From positions 5,264,501-5,328,500 of the forward strand of contig CP141146.1 of NCBI GenBank assembly GCA_035235625.1: a stretch of DNA of 64,000 bases, written 5' to 3'. The position numbers and the translations under genes were made by a program. Positions 27,214-38,455 of this stretch are shown here, piece after piece. The stretch is from Saururus chinensis. Its lineage: Eukaryota; Streptophyta; Magnoliopsida; Piperales; Saururaceae. The notes beneath the pieces were generated by a model that was not told the origin of the DNA, made no database searches, and was given only the letters and a program-made list of their open reading frames with translations. Numbering within the stretch: position 1 is the stretch's first letter; each line of letters starts with the position of its first letter.

Positions 27214-30200
27214 AAACTCTAGATGGGGATACCATAGAGAGTTTTCTCAACAAAAATTAGAAGTGTAAAACTATGTGAGAGTTCGTGTAATAACTATAAA
27301 TGTTGAAAGGTATTTTTAAATATTTTCTTACTTAAAAAAATTAACCTCAAAATATTTTGATTTCTTATTTGATTGATTGTGGAGTGTGTGTACTTGTTTG
27401 TTGAGCTAGAGACTTAGTTGAACCTTTAGACATTAGTAGACTTTGTCTCACTTTAGTGCCCTATAAATAGTATATCTATTAATACATATAGACTTTTGAA
27501 TAAAACCAATTGGATTAGAAATTGAACTCAAATACAAAGAGAACTCACCCAGGAACACCTAAAATGGAATTCAGATGGCCGAGTTATGACCATTTGAAGA
27601 TAGGGCTATAGTATAATTCTGAGCCTAGACGAATTTTCTCCAAACCGACGGCTCAACCAATTAGATTGTGGCACCCCATTCTATCTCTCTTAGCTCTACA
27701 AGTAGTGCACGTAATTTCTTTTGAAACTCTTTGATGAAGTCTATCAACCTCCTAACTACTTGATCTTTGACTAAAAAAGTAACCTCTTAGTTTGCTCAAT
27801 CAGATTCATTTGAATTGGTCTAACCACTTTTTGTTAGAGAATATTTTTGTGAAAATAGCATAAAAATGAGCCATTCTCCCTCTCTCAGTTTCTTTCTCTT
27901 TTTTCAAGTTCTTTTCATATTCTTCCATTCTTTTTTCCAATTAAAGCAACATTGATTTAAACCTCTCCATCATACTAGATCTCTCTCTCATTCTAAATCT
28001 TTTGTAGTACGAATCTTTACTTAGAAAGTTCTTTGATTTTTATAGGATCCGAGTGTGCGGAGGTCAACCCCGAAGCGGAAATCGGAGATAACGAACCTAC
28101 CAAAGAATTGAAATATTTATGAGTAATCATTAGCATTATTAGGATGATTTGATTGTTAGAATAAGATTTACTTGATTTCTGGTCTGATTTGAATTTTCTT
28201 GTAATTATTTTGTATTTTTGTGGATTTTTAATTCGTCCGATGTTCTTGTCTTAGTATTAGAAAATCCATAAGTCACTCTATACATTTCTAAAAATCCTGA
28301 AATTTTAACCATGATTCGACATGATTTTATGGGATATTTTTAGAATTTTTTGAATCCTATGGATTGGTCAAAAGACTAAACTAACCCTCTAACTTCTACT
28401 ATTTTTCTACTTGTCCGAAGACTTATTTTTGGGGTACAAAATTTTATATAAACTTATTATTAGTTTAGTAGTTTCTAATACAACGTTTAGGAATTTTGGA
28501 AGTGTCTTTGATTTATTATGACTTTCTCTTTAAAGACTACATTTTTATATACTATATGCATGAATTCCGTACAGTCAAGAAAAATAGAGTGGATCTTCTC
28601 ATCTTATTTATTGATGATGTATGCTTAATGACCTAATATCAGTAAATATAATATCTCACAAGTTCATATAAGAAGAAGAGGTTTATTAATATTATTCTTT
28701 TATGTATGAGCATACACGTATATGAATAGATAGAGATTTCATGAAATCCATATTTTTTTGTATATGCTTATGTGATGATTTTAGAAGCATGCTTAGGCAT
28801 ATAGTTATATTTATTAATTTTATCCTATTTTTTATATATTACATAAATATTATTTATACAATTATTTCCTACTAATTGTTTTTTGTATTATTCTATGATA
28901 AATTCATGATAATATTTTGAGTTTAAGTGCATGTTTAAATATCTGATTATTTTGTAAATATTGATGTTATTTTCTAGATATTACCTAAATTTTATGTATA
29001 AAACTATTTCCCATGCGTTATTATAAGCATTGCTTTTATGATATGTTCATGTAGAGTATGTGAATATTTCTCATAAACTATGTTGGATATGTTCTTCAAT
29101 AACTAAACGACTACATGTATAGATGTTGTGTGTAGTTTGATATACATATGTTTGCACCCGTATTTTGCTATATGATGTGATTTAAGTTTAATACATGTAT
29201 ATATTATTTCAAGGCATTATGAGTTAAACCCCACAATGAGGTGAAGTTGGTTTATGTAGATGGTAGAGCCACCCTATACTGCATAAGTGTGATGTCAAAG
29301 AGAAACCCTACATGTCCATGGTATGAGATGTGGGCATTTGGGCATGGATCTCTTGTCGTCCGTTCCTTAGTAGCTGGAAGGCACTAAGTCTTGCCTACAT
29401 AGTACTCAGAGACATTGTTTAGTTGGAATGTCCTTGGCAAGTCTAGGTTAACCATGTTGGTTAGGTCATGATGCCGACTTTGGTTGTCTAATAAAGGTAA
29501 GCTCTAAAGTTTTTGTTTGACAATGGAAATTGGGAATAAGTAAGAAACCTAATAGAATTATGAAATAATTTGGGTAATAGCTCATACGATGGACAACTCA
29601 AGACTCTCCAATTTTTTAAGTAAAAAATACTATGTGTGATACTTGATGGTTGAATGAAAAATACATTAATAAATGTATAGATTTTCGTGCCCCAAAAGTT
29701 TCAAAAGGATGGGGGTCCAACTTAGGGTGTAAGACCCCAAATTCCTCCCGCAGTCTTTCTACTGAGATTTTGTAGTGGACTCCGCAAAACATTGTGATTT
29801 TGTAGTAGACACAACAAGTTTAATGGCACATATAGTGGAAATGATAAATTCAATTAAATGGGGTTCGATTGTTATTTCTATTATATTGAAATGATTTGAT
29901 TGATTTTGAACGAGGTTAAATGAAAATCACTTTAATATGGATTTGATATTTCATTATGTATGGTTGAATGTTATGTGTTACCATGTGTCATGGGCATTTA
30001 TAATTGTTGTTGTTGATGGTTATTTCCTTACCGGGCTTTTGCTCACCCATTTTGTTTTGGAAATCTTTCCTTGGGATTTCCTCTGCGTCTTTTATGTAGG
30101 TATGTATCACTTGAAGGAATTACGAGAAATGAACAAAATTTTAGGATATTTTGCTTATTTTTTACAAATTCTGGATGCTTTGATGGTTGGGTTAAGGTAC

Positions 30201-31508
30201 TTGAGTCACACTCCAGTTTAGGGTATAATTTATTATTATTAATTTATTTTTCTTGGGTTTTGAATTTTGGGGGCATGACAAAGTGGCAGTTGAGGATAGT
30301 ATAATCATTTGCAAGCAAAGTAACTCGAGAATTGTGCTAAAGTGACACAAATTTGGTATACTTTTGTAATAGATCTGAATTATTTTTTGTGTGTTATGTA
30401 GCTTGCTTAATTTTGTTTCCTTATGTTAATATCAAAACGGCAAGAATGGCTAGTAGTCAAGGAAAGAGGTGGCTAGTGGTCCGAGTTTTAAAACACTGTT
30501 GTTGGCAGCCGTCAACGTATTGGTGTTCTGGGATAGTCTTACTAGTAGGTTCAAAACTGTTCTTGAAATTCAATGCATATTTGTGTAAGAGTATGTGATG
30601 ATATATTTGTTGATGTTTTGGTAAAAGTACATTGTTTGTGTAAAAATCTTTGTAATGGATCACAACACCAAATGATATCTACGTACACATAAGGACATAA
30701 GATCCTACTTCCAGCTGGCTTCTCAAGTGAGCCATTCATCCATGCAACAAAAGTGTTTGATATGAAATAGGATTATGGTCTTCCGATTCTTTAAGAATAG
30801 AAGTTATGTAGAGCTGCTCCCTTGGCCCGGGAGTTATGTTCGAATGGACTAAAGCAATAAAAGATTATTGGCATTACCATATCATAGAGAACCTTTATGG
30901 CTTACACTTATGGAGCAAGTGTCTCACAAGTGTGTGGTCATGATATTGATTGTAATCATGTTGAAACATTTATGATTGAGTTGGCTTATATAACTTGTAG
31001 TTGATCATGATGATGTTAATCTTTGATTATAATAGTTGAATCATGTGATGATATGGTGTATTAATTTACTTTATCAATCATAGTACTTGTTTAGTTATCC
31101 CACTAAGTATATTCGCAAACTTAACATCCATGTGATGCAGGTTCACCAGAGGAATAGCTGGGTTAGGAATGTTGTGTGTGGAAAGGATGACCAAGACTTC
31201 TATAGTTGATATAGGATTTCTTATACTTATTAGCAAACTTTTAGTAATATGCATATTTGAACCTAGGTATGTGAGTGTCAATTACTTATTGTTGTGTATA
31301 TTATGGATCATGACATGTGCTCGAGAAAGACCATGCATGTTGTAGTGTGATTTGACCTTGTCATATATATTATGATGATTTGATTATTAGTATATTCTAA
31401 AACAACCCCAAGATAATTTTTTGTCTCATGATTACTAAAAGTTTTAAAAATTCCTTTATGCAATTTGGATTACGAGAAAATTGAGTTTTAAAATCTTGGG
31501 GCGTGACA
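27214..31508. mobile_element. Gypsy-type LTR fragments nested in the Copia element
   Basis: This region interrupts the Copia reverse transcriptase. It contains LTR-like landmarks on the plus strand: TGTAAGACCCCAAATT at 29,728; a terminus TTTTGGGGGCATGACA at about 30,265-30,280 directly followed by AAGTGGCAG, resembling a primer-binding site; and a second terminus CTTGGGGCGTGACA ending at 31,508, where Copia coding sequence resumes. It has no intact coding frame. At least two LTR remnants seem to be involved, but I could not pair their ends or find matching target duplications, so boundaries and count are uncertain. Confidence 0.5.
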
Positions 31509-31920
31509 TAAGAGCACAACACAATATGTAAACTTAGCCACGCTTGTGAGAAAGCCTTAAAGGAGGCTTCATGTAAACCTCTTCCTCAATATCTCCATTA
31601 AGAAAAACATTCTTAATAACCATCTAATAGAGAGGCCATTGACGGACAAAAGCAACAGAGATCACAGTACGAACTGTAAGTCATCTTGGCCACATGCGCA
31701 AACATGTCCTCAAAATCAACCCCATTAGCATATCCTTTGGCAACTAACATGGCTTTGTACCTTTCAAGAGAGTCATCAGACTTGGTCTTGATCTTATATA
31801 ACCACTTACACCCAAATGTAGTTTTAACGGAGGAAGAGAAATGAGATCCAAAGTATCAACTTTATAGAGCATATCACGCTCTTTTTGCATCGCTTACTAC
31901 TAATGAGGATCAATAGAGGC
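31509..31920 (-). pseudogene. Copia reverse transcriptase remnant (N-terminal part)
   Basis: The minus-strand translation shows the typical start of Copia reverse transcriptase: a DDSLERYKARLVAKGYA-like block encoded at about 31,736-31,790, then a conserved NVFLNGDIEEEVYM-like block near 31,585-31,630. Frame changes occur between blocks. The sequence is cut at 31,508 by a nested LTR, and the catalytic YVDD region and RNase H are not found. Confidence 0.85.
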
Positions 31921-32439
31921 TCCTTATATGACTAAGGCTCAAGGTAAGTGTGAATAACATATAAAAAATAATGAAATTCAGAGGAATAAGAATTAAAGAA
32001 ATCATATTGAGGAGATGATCCTCCATATGGAGCCACAAGACTCAAAGATGGGGAAGCAGGTGTGGTCAACAGAGTGGGGAGCAATCTAGCCAACCTAGCA
32101 TTGTGCCTAAGCACAAGACTAGATGGAGAAGTCTCAATGTTAGGAAGCCTCACCTTTTTAAGCTGGAGTGCTTGTCTTTTTGCGTTGATAAACTTGAATC
32201 ATAGGAGGATGTGTGGAAAGTAAATCAAGCACATCAACAGACTCACTAAAATCCTCATATACCGATGATGGAAAAGGATCATAAACACTAAATCAGACCT
32301 TTGAACTACAAAAGCATTATCAAGAAGGGTATAATAAAATAAGTGATCCATGAAGACTACAGGACGAAACAGAAGTAACCTATTGGAACTAGAGTCATAG
32401 TCGCTATACCCTTCTGACCGATGTCATAACCCAAAAATA

Positions 32440-33560
32440 CACACAACTAAGATCTAGCAGATAATTTTGTATGTTCTACTGTAGGTATCAAAACATAACA
32501 GGTGCATCCAAAAGCACATAAAGAATGATAATTAGGGAGCGTGTGGAAAAGACACCCATACAAAGATTTGCCTGCAATCAAGGAAGATGGTATATGTGAT
32601 TAATAAGATATGTAGCAGTGAGAACCGCCTCACCCCCAAACACTGAAGGAACCTATGCATAGAGCAAAAGAGTGCGTGTGGACTCCATAATATAGCAGTG
32701 TTTATGCTCAGCAACACCATTCTATTATGGTGTGTGAGGATAAGATAATTGAAGAAGAGTACCCTCATGCACCATAACATCCTAAAAGACATGAGATAAA
32801 TACTCACTACCGGAGTTAGAATGAAACTTTTTAATAGTGACTAAAATTAAGTATTAACCATGGAAATAAAATTTGTGTACATAACAAGAGTTCAAAACTA
32901 CTGCACATCAAATAAATTCAGCAAAAACGTGTACAATCATCAATTAACACAACATAATAATGAGACCCACCTTTTGTAGGAAGAGGTGTAGGTCCCCAAA
33001 CATCAAAATGTATTAAATCAAAAGGATTTGTTGAAACATGTCACTTTTATTAAAAGGTAATGCAATTAGCATTGAAAGCTTATAACCATGACAAAAATCA
33101 AAATCCATAACATTTATAGAACCATGACTTAGATACATGACACAAGTGAGAATGCCATAAATAAAACCTAAATGACTCATTCCCTAAACTTAAGCCTTTC
33201 AGCGTAGAATGAACAACAAGTAATTGTAGAAGATGCAACTCCTCTAGAACATAAAGGCCACATACTCTATGTTCGGTCTCAATCTACATACCCATCTTGT
33301 TGTCCTGCGCAACACAACCATTAGAAGAAATAAGAACATGACAACCAAAGTCAGTGAGTTGGCTAATGGACAAGACACTCAAGGTAGTTGGAGAACATGA
33401 AAAACATTAGAAATAGACAAGAATGAAGAGTGCACTTGGCCCACACTAGACTAGGGCGTAGAAGAGCCATTTGCAACACGAATTGATGAATAGTCATAAG
33501 ATGGACCATAATTAACAAGATAAGTAAAGTCAGTAGTCATGTGATTAGTAACCCTAGAAT
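32440..33560 (-). pseudogene. Copia protease/integrase remnant
   Basis: Minus-strand fragments match the Copia integrase order. A segment after the protease lies near 33,460-33,560. The integrase core fragment, where the usual HSDSGGEY block reads with Asn in place of Asp, is at about 32,800-32,829. NGVAEHKH and MESTRTLL follow near 32,670-32,730, and the C-terminal FLGYD region near 32,420-32,440. Multiple stops and frameshifts make it inactive. Confidence 0.8.
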
Positions 33561-34049
33561 AAAATCAAAATAGAATGTGCAATACTAACAAACTCATGAT
33601 GCAAAGGTAAACCTGAATCAGTAACAGAAATAGCAGCAAAGGTAGTAGGAATACTCAATAACCATTATAGATGTGCTATGGTCACTTAGATTTTAGAATC
33701 AGGCATCCCTCCCATCAGTAAAGATGCAACTGAAGTGTTAGGCAAGGAGTAAGAGACCACTGCGGCAGCAAAAGAATGACCACTAGAAGTTTTACATCCA
33801 TGACTCTATTGAAAAGGACGAGGAAGGTGGTATGCCGCAAGACAACTAGAAGGAGGTGGCGCTAAAGAACGCCCAAACTATTATAGACATTTTACCTTTC
33901 AGTGCCCTTCTCATGTCAATAACTACACTCTATTGTTACTATTTGTTTGTGCTTGCTGAAAACCTAAATAGGGGAAGAAGATGTAGTGAGGACACTAGGC
34001 AAACATGTACAAGGGGCAAACATCTTCAAACAGATCTCTTCAACAATTA

Positions 34050-34619
34050 ATTGACTAACAGTTGTGTCAACAGTAGGAAGATGGGTATGTTGTAGTAACA
34101 ACATACACAACACCTCAAACTCATGTTGGAGCACAATAAAATACTAAGTAAGACGTTGCTGCTCATTGTAGGCACAAAGTTCTTGATCAATAGAAAGTTT
34201 CTCCGACACCATCATGGCTAGTTGATCCCAAAGAAGACTCATCAAGGCATGAAAATCGTGGATCAAACAATTGCCTTGAGTAGCTGAATCAATTTTCATA
34301 TCCAACTAATAGTCATAAGCATATTTTGGTTGAATATAGATATTATATAGAAAACCCCAAACTTGTTTGGCCGTCTTGAATTTAGCCAATTGGAATCCTA
34401 TGAAAGATCCACAGAGTTATTGATCTCAGTCGCAATTTTGGAATTGTATTTACCTGAGTCATCCATCATCATTCAAAATCCTCAAGTTTGTTATCTTCTC
34501 TTCTACGAGGCTCAGAAATCCTACCAGTAACATACTTCTATAGACCACATCCCTTTAAAAAATTCAACATATATAATTTAACTCCAATAGGAGTAGTTAT
34601 TCCCATTGAGGCAAACACT
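34050..34619 (-). pseudogene. Copia gag remnant, split by the solo LTR
   Basis: The minus-strand frames resemble a Copia gag: a start-proximal SVCLNGNNYS-like block at about 34,585-34,619, then segments with AKQVW and QLDMKIDS-like sequence. The block continues on the far side of the 3.25 kb solo LTR at 37,874 onwards, which shows that the LTR inserted into gag. Stops interrupt all frames. Confidence 0.7.
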
Positions 34620-35280
34620 AATAGTGTCACGCCTCAGCACTGCCCGACCCGAGCTGAACCCAGTCCAGGGGTCAGTCAAGCGCACGGGGGCGATAAGGAG
34701 ATTGAAAAACGGTTTAGCAGAAGACTTATGCCCTAATCACGAGCGATCTAACAAAATTTCAGAGTATACACACCACTTTGAGCAAGAGTAAATAAGTAGG
34801 ATTTAAAGAGTTACTTTAATTCTAAGATAAACAAAAGTTTCAAACCCACATGCTAAATTAAACCATAGCCCATTCTAGGCTCCAAAATAGGTCTTAAGCA
34901 ACACAAATGTATAATGTAGCATAAACCAAAATAAGAACCACACACATAGGTTCTATCATAAAAAAACAAAACAAGGAAACAAGCCACAAGGAGTCTCCAT
35001 GTCTACATCTAAGTCATCTCCGATCTCTCCTCATAGAGAGGATCTTGTCTATTTGCGTGTCACGCCACGCAGCTCCAAAGCAAAAGCACAAGAAAGAGGG
35101 GTGAGTTTAACAAACTCAGCAATGGTTTTTAATATAACTATAATTATCGAAAACACGACGACATAGCAATATAACAATTCAGATCAAAGATTGACAAGAT
35201 GTATCATTTTCTGATCACACATACACATCATCTAAACCTGAATCATAGTATATAAATCACATACCGTTGTTCACATCATA

Positions 35281-35451
35281 TAAACCTGCATGAGATGTAT
35301 CTCTAACATACATTTCAGATCATGCATCAACATCGTATAAACCTGCATTAGATGTATCGCTAACATACATTTCAGATCATGCATCAACATCGTATAAACC
35401 TGCATGAGATGTATCTCTAACATACATTTCAGATCATACATCAACATCATA
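35281..35451. repeat. Three 57-bp tandem repeats within the solo LTR
   Basis: Units begin TAAACCTGCAT(G/T)AGATGTAT at 35,281, 35,338 and 35,395, and each contains CTAACATACATTTCAGATCA. The copies are nearly identical. Confidence 0.95.
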
Positions 35452-36718
35452 TAAAGAATACCTCCATCAAGGAGTAATCACAATTTAGTGTCACACAGAC
35501 GAGAACACAGACAAGGCCACAAAGGCGTGTCATGGTTCAAATTCTACATAAGAATATAAGAAGATCGGGGTAGTCAATCCCTAAAGTTGCTCACCCTGGA
35601 CAATCCTGGCCAAGGATGTCCCATTCTCACACAAAGAATCTAGAGCAGGGGTGTTCGCCTTGAGACATCTCCTGCGATGGGGAAGAACCCGAGTTTCCAC
35701 ACAGAGCATACCATACTGGATTCTTAGGGTCCATAAGACAATCATAATAATCTCATTTCGCAAGACAAGTACACAACTTGTCCCCACATAATTTTCATTT
35801 AACTAGACTCAACCCGAGGAGTGCACATGTTCCACAAAGGAACTCAAATCAAAACACGTCATTTTGAACCAATCAAGTTTCAATTAAGCCATGACTGATT
35901 AATCTGGCACGTAATTTCACCACATTGCATCCAATCGATCAAGTTCGATTAATCTCGATAAAGCCTCAATTGGAAATCCATTTTCATGATGCATGCAACA
36001 TGGTACATACATGAGCAAGACATACATGAATCTTAATTCATGATAAGTGCTCTCATCAACCCCTCATGCATCATTCATAATCATAATATCAAGCCTCAAC
36101 ATCATCATTAAACCTCACATGTGTGTGTGTATATAGTAGAAGCACTTCACTCAATGTATATCAATATGCTCATAATTAACTCACTATCACACTACACATG
36201 TGCATTAACCTCTAATTATGAATTTCAGCAAAAATCATAGGAGAAGAACAATTAAAATAATATCTCAAGTCAAAGCCTAACCATAAGCTAAACATATATA
36301 AGATCATTCACTTCATACTTGAGTCAAGATATAACACTATCATTCACACATCATTTAACCACATCCTATCATGATATATTAGTTCATTAGTATGTTGTAG
36401 CTCTACTGAAAATGTACTTAACCAAAGAGAATCAACTACTTATAACTTCAAGATAGCAATTCCAACATTGATATCCAACCACAAGCCATTTCACATAACT
36501 CTAAATATAAACCACAAGTTCTAAACATCAATGATATACCCTTCCAGTAACTTACCCTGGCTCAAAACACTCCACATACATATAAAAATGATATATCAAA
36601 GTAGAAACATTGAAATAAACATCATGCAAACAATAGAAAAATTTGTTGTGTAGCCGTTCGAACGCCCAATAGGGCTGTTCGATCGGCTAAACGGGAAATC
36701 TGTCAAACTTACAATGTT

Positions 36719-36775
36719 GCCGTTCGAACGATCAGGAGGACCGTTCGAATGATCAGGAGGACCGTTCGAACACCA
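36719..36775. repeat. 21-bp tandem repeats (CGTTCGAA...)
   Basis: The unit CCGTTCGAA(C/T)GATCAGGAGGA is repeated twice, followed by a partial third copy. Related GTTCGAACG and GTTCGATCG motifs lie just upstream at 36,655-36,685. It lies inside the solo LTR. Confidence 0.85.
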
Positions 36776-37878
36776 ACAAGGCAGAATCGACCTTCTTCTC
36801 CATTTCAAAATTTCAAACCGAAACTCCATTGATGAATCTTAAAATCTTCATCTAACAACTCAAATGTCATTAAAATTCCACCATACCTTCCAAAAAATTA
36901 ATCTACATCATAACAAGATAAAACCCCAAGAAATCGGGATAAAAGATTACCATTTACTAATCTTACTATTAAAGCACTAAATCAAGTAAATCCACTTCAA
37001 ATAAACCCCAAAATCGAGATTTTTACCATATGAAGACTAAAATTTCGAAGATCCATTACCTTATCTCTTGATTAAGCTTGGATTTGACTATCACCCTTCT
37101 TGAAAACCTTATAAAGACATAGAGTTTAAATTAACCTCCATTAAAACCGATTTAACATAGAAAACTTTAATGGAAAACTTAGATCTAGGGCTTGTTAAAC
37201 ATAAAAAATGGATTTTTAGATCTAGGGTTTGAAGTAAAGATGCAAATAAGTAGTTTTGATATTTAAAAATGAATCAAAACAAAAGGGAAGTGGTGGATCT
37301 AGAATGGATTAGGAGAAAATCTAGGATTTAAGGCTTAATTAAAAGAAACATACCTTAAACTCCTTCTAATCCGGGCCTAATTGGGGAATTAGGCCTAACC
37401 TCCCTCTCCCAGCCTATTCCCAAAATGAAAATGGCTCAGGTCTTTCTATTTATAGTAGGGTTTGGGGGGTACATAGGTAATTAGTGGGGTATGAATATAA
37501 AAATGGGCTAAAAATATGTATTTTGGCTATTTGAGCACTAATTAAACCTAAGAAAATTATGAAATTTTTTATAAAGGCTTGTGTTGATGTCTTGGTTAAT
37601 TTGGTCCAAAAACCTAAATTTTGACGGTGGGGCCCACAGGGGGTCCCGCCAAACCCTAATTTTTAAAAAATTAGTGAAAAATTAGAAAAATCCCAAAAAT
37701 TTAGATTTGACTCAAAATACTTAAAACTAATAATTGTAAAGTTGATTTTTATTAAAATCATAAGAAACACCATTTATTTTTTAAACCACCGAATAAATCA
37801 AAAAATGCGTTAACCACATGATAACCGATAAGTAATAATTAAAATAAACCGGTTTAAGATTAGGGATCTTACAAATAG

Positions 37879-38180
37879 ATTGTGGGTCATCATTATCAAA
37901 ATGATCCATGATGATGTAACGATGAAGAGTCATGAACAATATCGCAATGAACAATACGATGAACATGGCCATGATGAATAGTATTATGAATAGTAATGCG
38001 ATGAACATTATCATGAACAGTGCCACAATGCACAGTTAGAGCCAAACAAACATTTTTGCAGTGAACAATACCTAACAACAAACAATGTGTGATGAATAGT
38101 TTGTAAATAGTAACCATAGTGGAGATGGTGGCTTTGATGCAGATAGATATTTCTAATGTATAAGCAAGATTAATCAACAA
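37879..38180 (-). repeat. Copia leader with imperfect short repeats
   Basis: Between the primer site and the gag remnant the minus strand carries many imperfect copies of a (T/A)GTTCATCG/TATTCAT motif of about 12-20 bp spacing. This gives a His/Ile/Val-rich open frame that is not a protein family I recognise. It is most likely the untranslated leader of the Copia element. Confidence 0.55.
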
Positions 38181-38193
38181 GCCTTAGCTACCA

Positions 38194-38450
38194 TGATAGA
38201 GTAAGTGAAAAAGTAGGGTTCTTAGAGGGAAGAATAAAGCCTAGAATGCTTGCCACATTACCAAAGAAGAGAAAAAAGAAGCCCTTTTAATCAAGCTCTA
38301 TTACAAAAGACCTAAATACCCTCACTTAAGTGAAGGGCTGACCAATTACAAAATAAGAATAAATATAAATGACATAACTAATGCTAATACATAGAATACT
38401 ACTAAAGACGTAAGACAAATACATAAGAGAGAAAATATACTACTCTAACA
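38194..38450 (-). repeat. Copia 5' LTR
   Basis: It reads TGATAGAGTAAGTG to CTACTCTAACA on the plus strand, so the element starts TGTTAGAGTAG on the minus strand. It matches the copy at 26,948-27,204 along its length with scattered differences. The 5-bp duplication TATAC follows at 38,451. Confidence 0.9.
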
Positions 38451-38455
38451 TATAC

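Larger units (their letters stand above)
34625..37873. mobile_element. Solo LTR, 3.25 kb, nested in Copia gag
   Basis: It begins TGTCACGCCTCAG and ends GGGATCTTACA, so it has the TG...CA form of an LTR. It is flanked by perfect 5-bp duplications AATAG (34,620-34,624 and 37,874-37,878). Excising it restores the gag sequence across the join. There is no coding sequence, primer site or second LTR, as expected after LTR-LTR recombination of a long-LTR, probably gypsy-type, element. It holds tandem repeats at 35,281-35,451 and 36,719-36,775. Confidence 0.85.
26948..38450 (-). mobile_element. Ty1/Copia retrotransposon, decayed, with nested insertions
   Basis: Two direct repeats of about 257 bp (26,948-27,204 and 38,194-38,450) serve as LTRs and are flanked by the 5-bp target duplication TATAC (26,943-26,947 and 38,451-38,455). 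On the minus strand the 5' LTR is followed by TGGTAGC, a degenerate initiator-tRNA primer site (38,181-38,193), and the 3' LTR is preceded by a G-rich polypurine tract (about 27,205-27,213). Minus-strand gag, protease, integrase and reverse transcriptase remnants lie at 34.6-31.5 kb in Copia order. Stops and frameshifts are frequent, and the part after the start of reverse transcriptase, including RNase H, is missing. The span exceeds the usual 5 kb because of nested insertions. It cannot be autonomous. Confidence 0.88.

Noticed and set aside
30353-30739. Small open frames on both strands within the nested LTR region
   Set aside because: They are short, overlapping and without family resemblance, and lie in decayed LTR sequence.
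35281-35451. CRISPR-like array of 57-bp units
   Set aside because: The units are contiguous tandem copies without unique spacers, inside a plant LTR.
37781-38180. Hydrophobic and His-rich minus-strand proteins
   Set aside because: Both frames come from imperfect short repeats in the untranslated leader of the Copia element.
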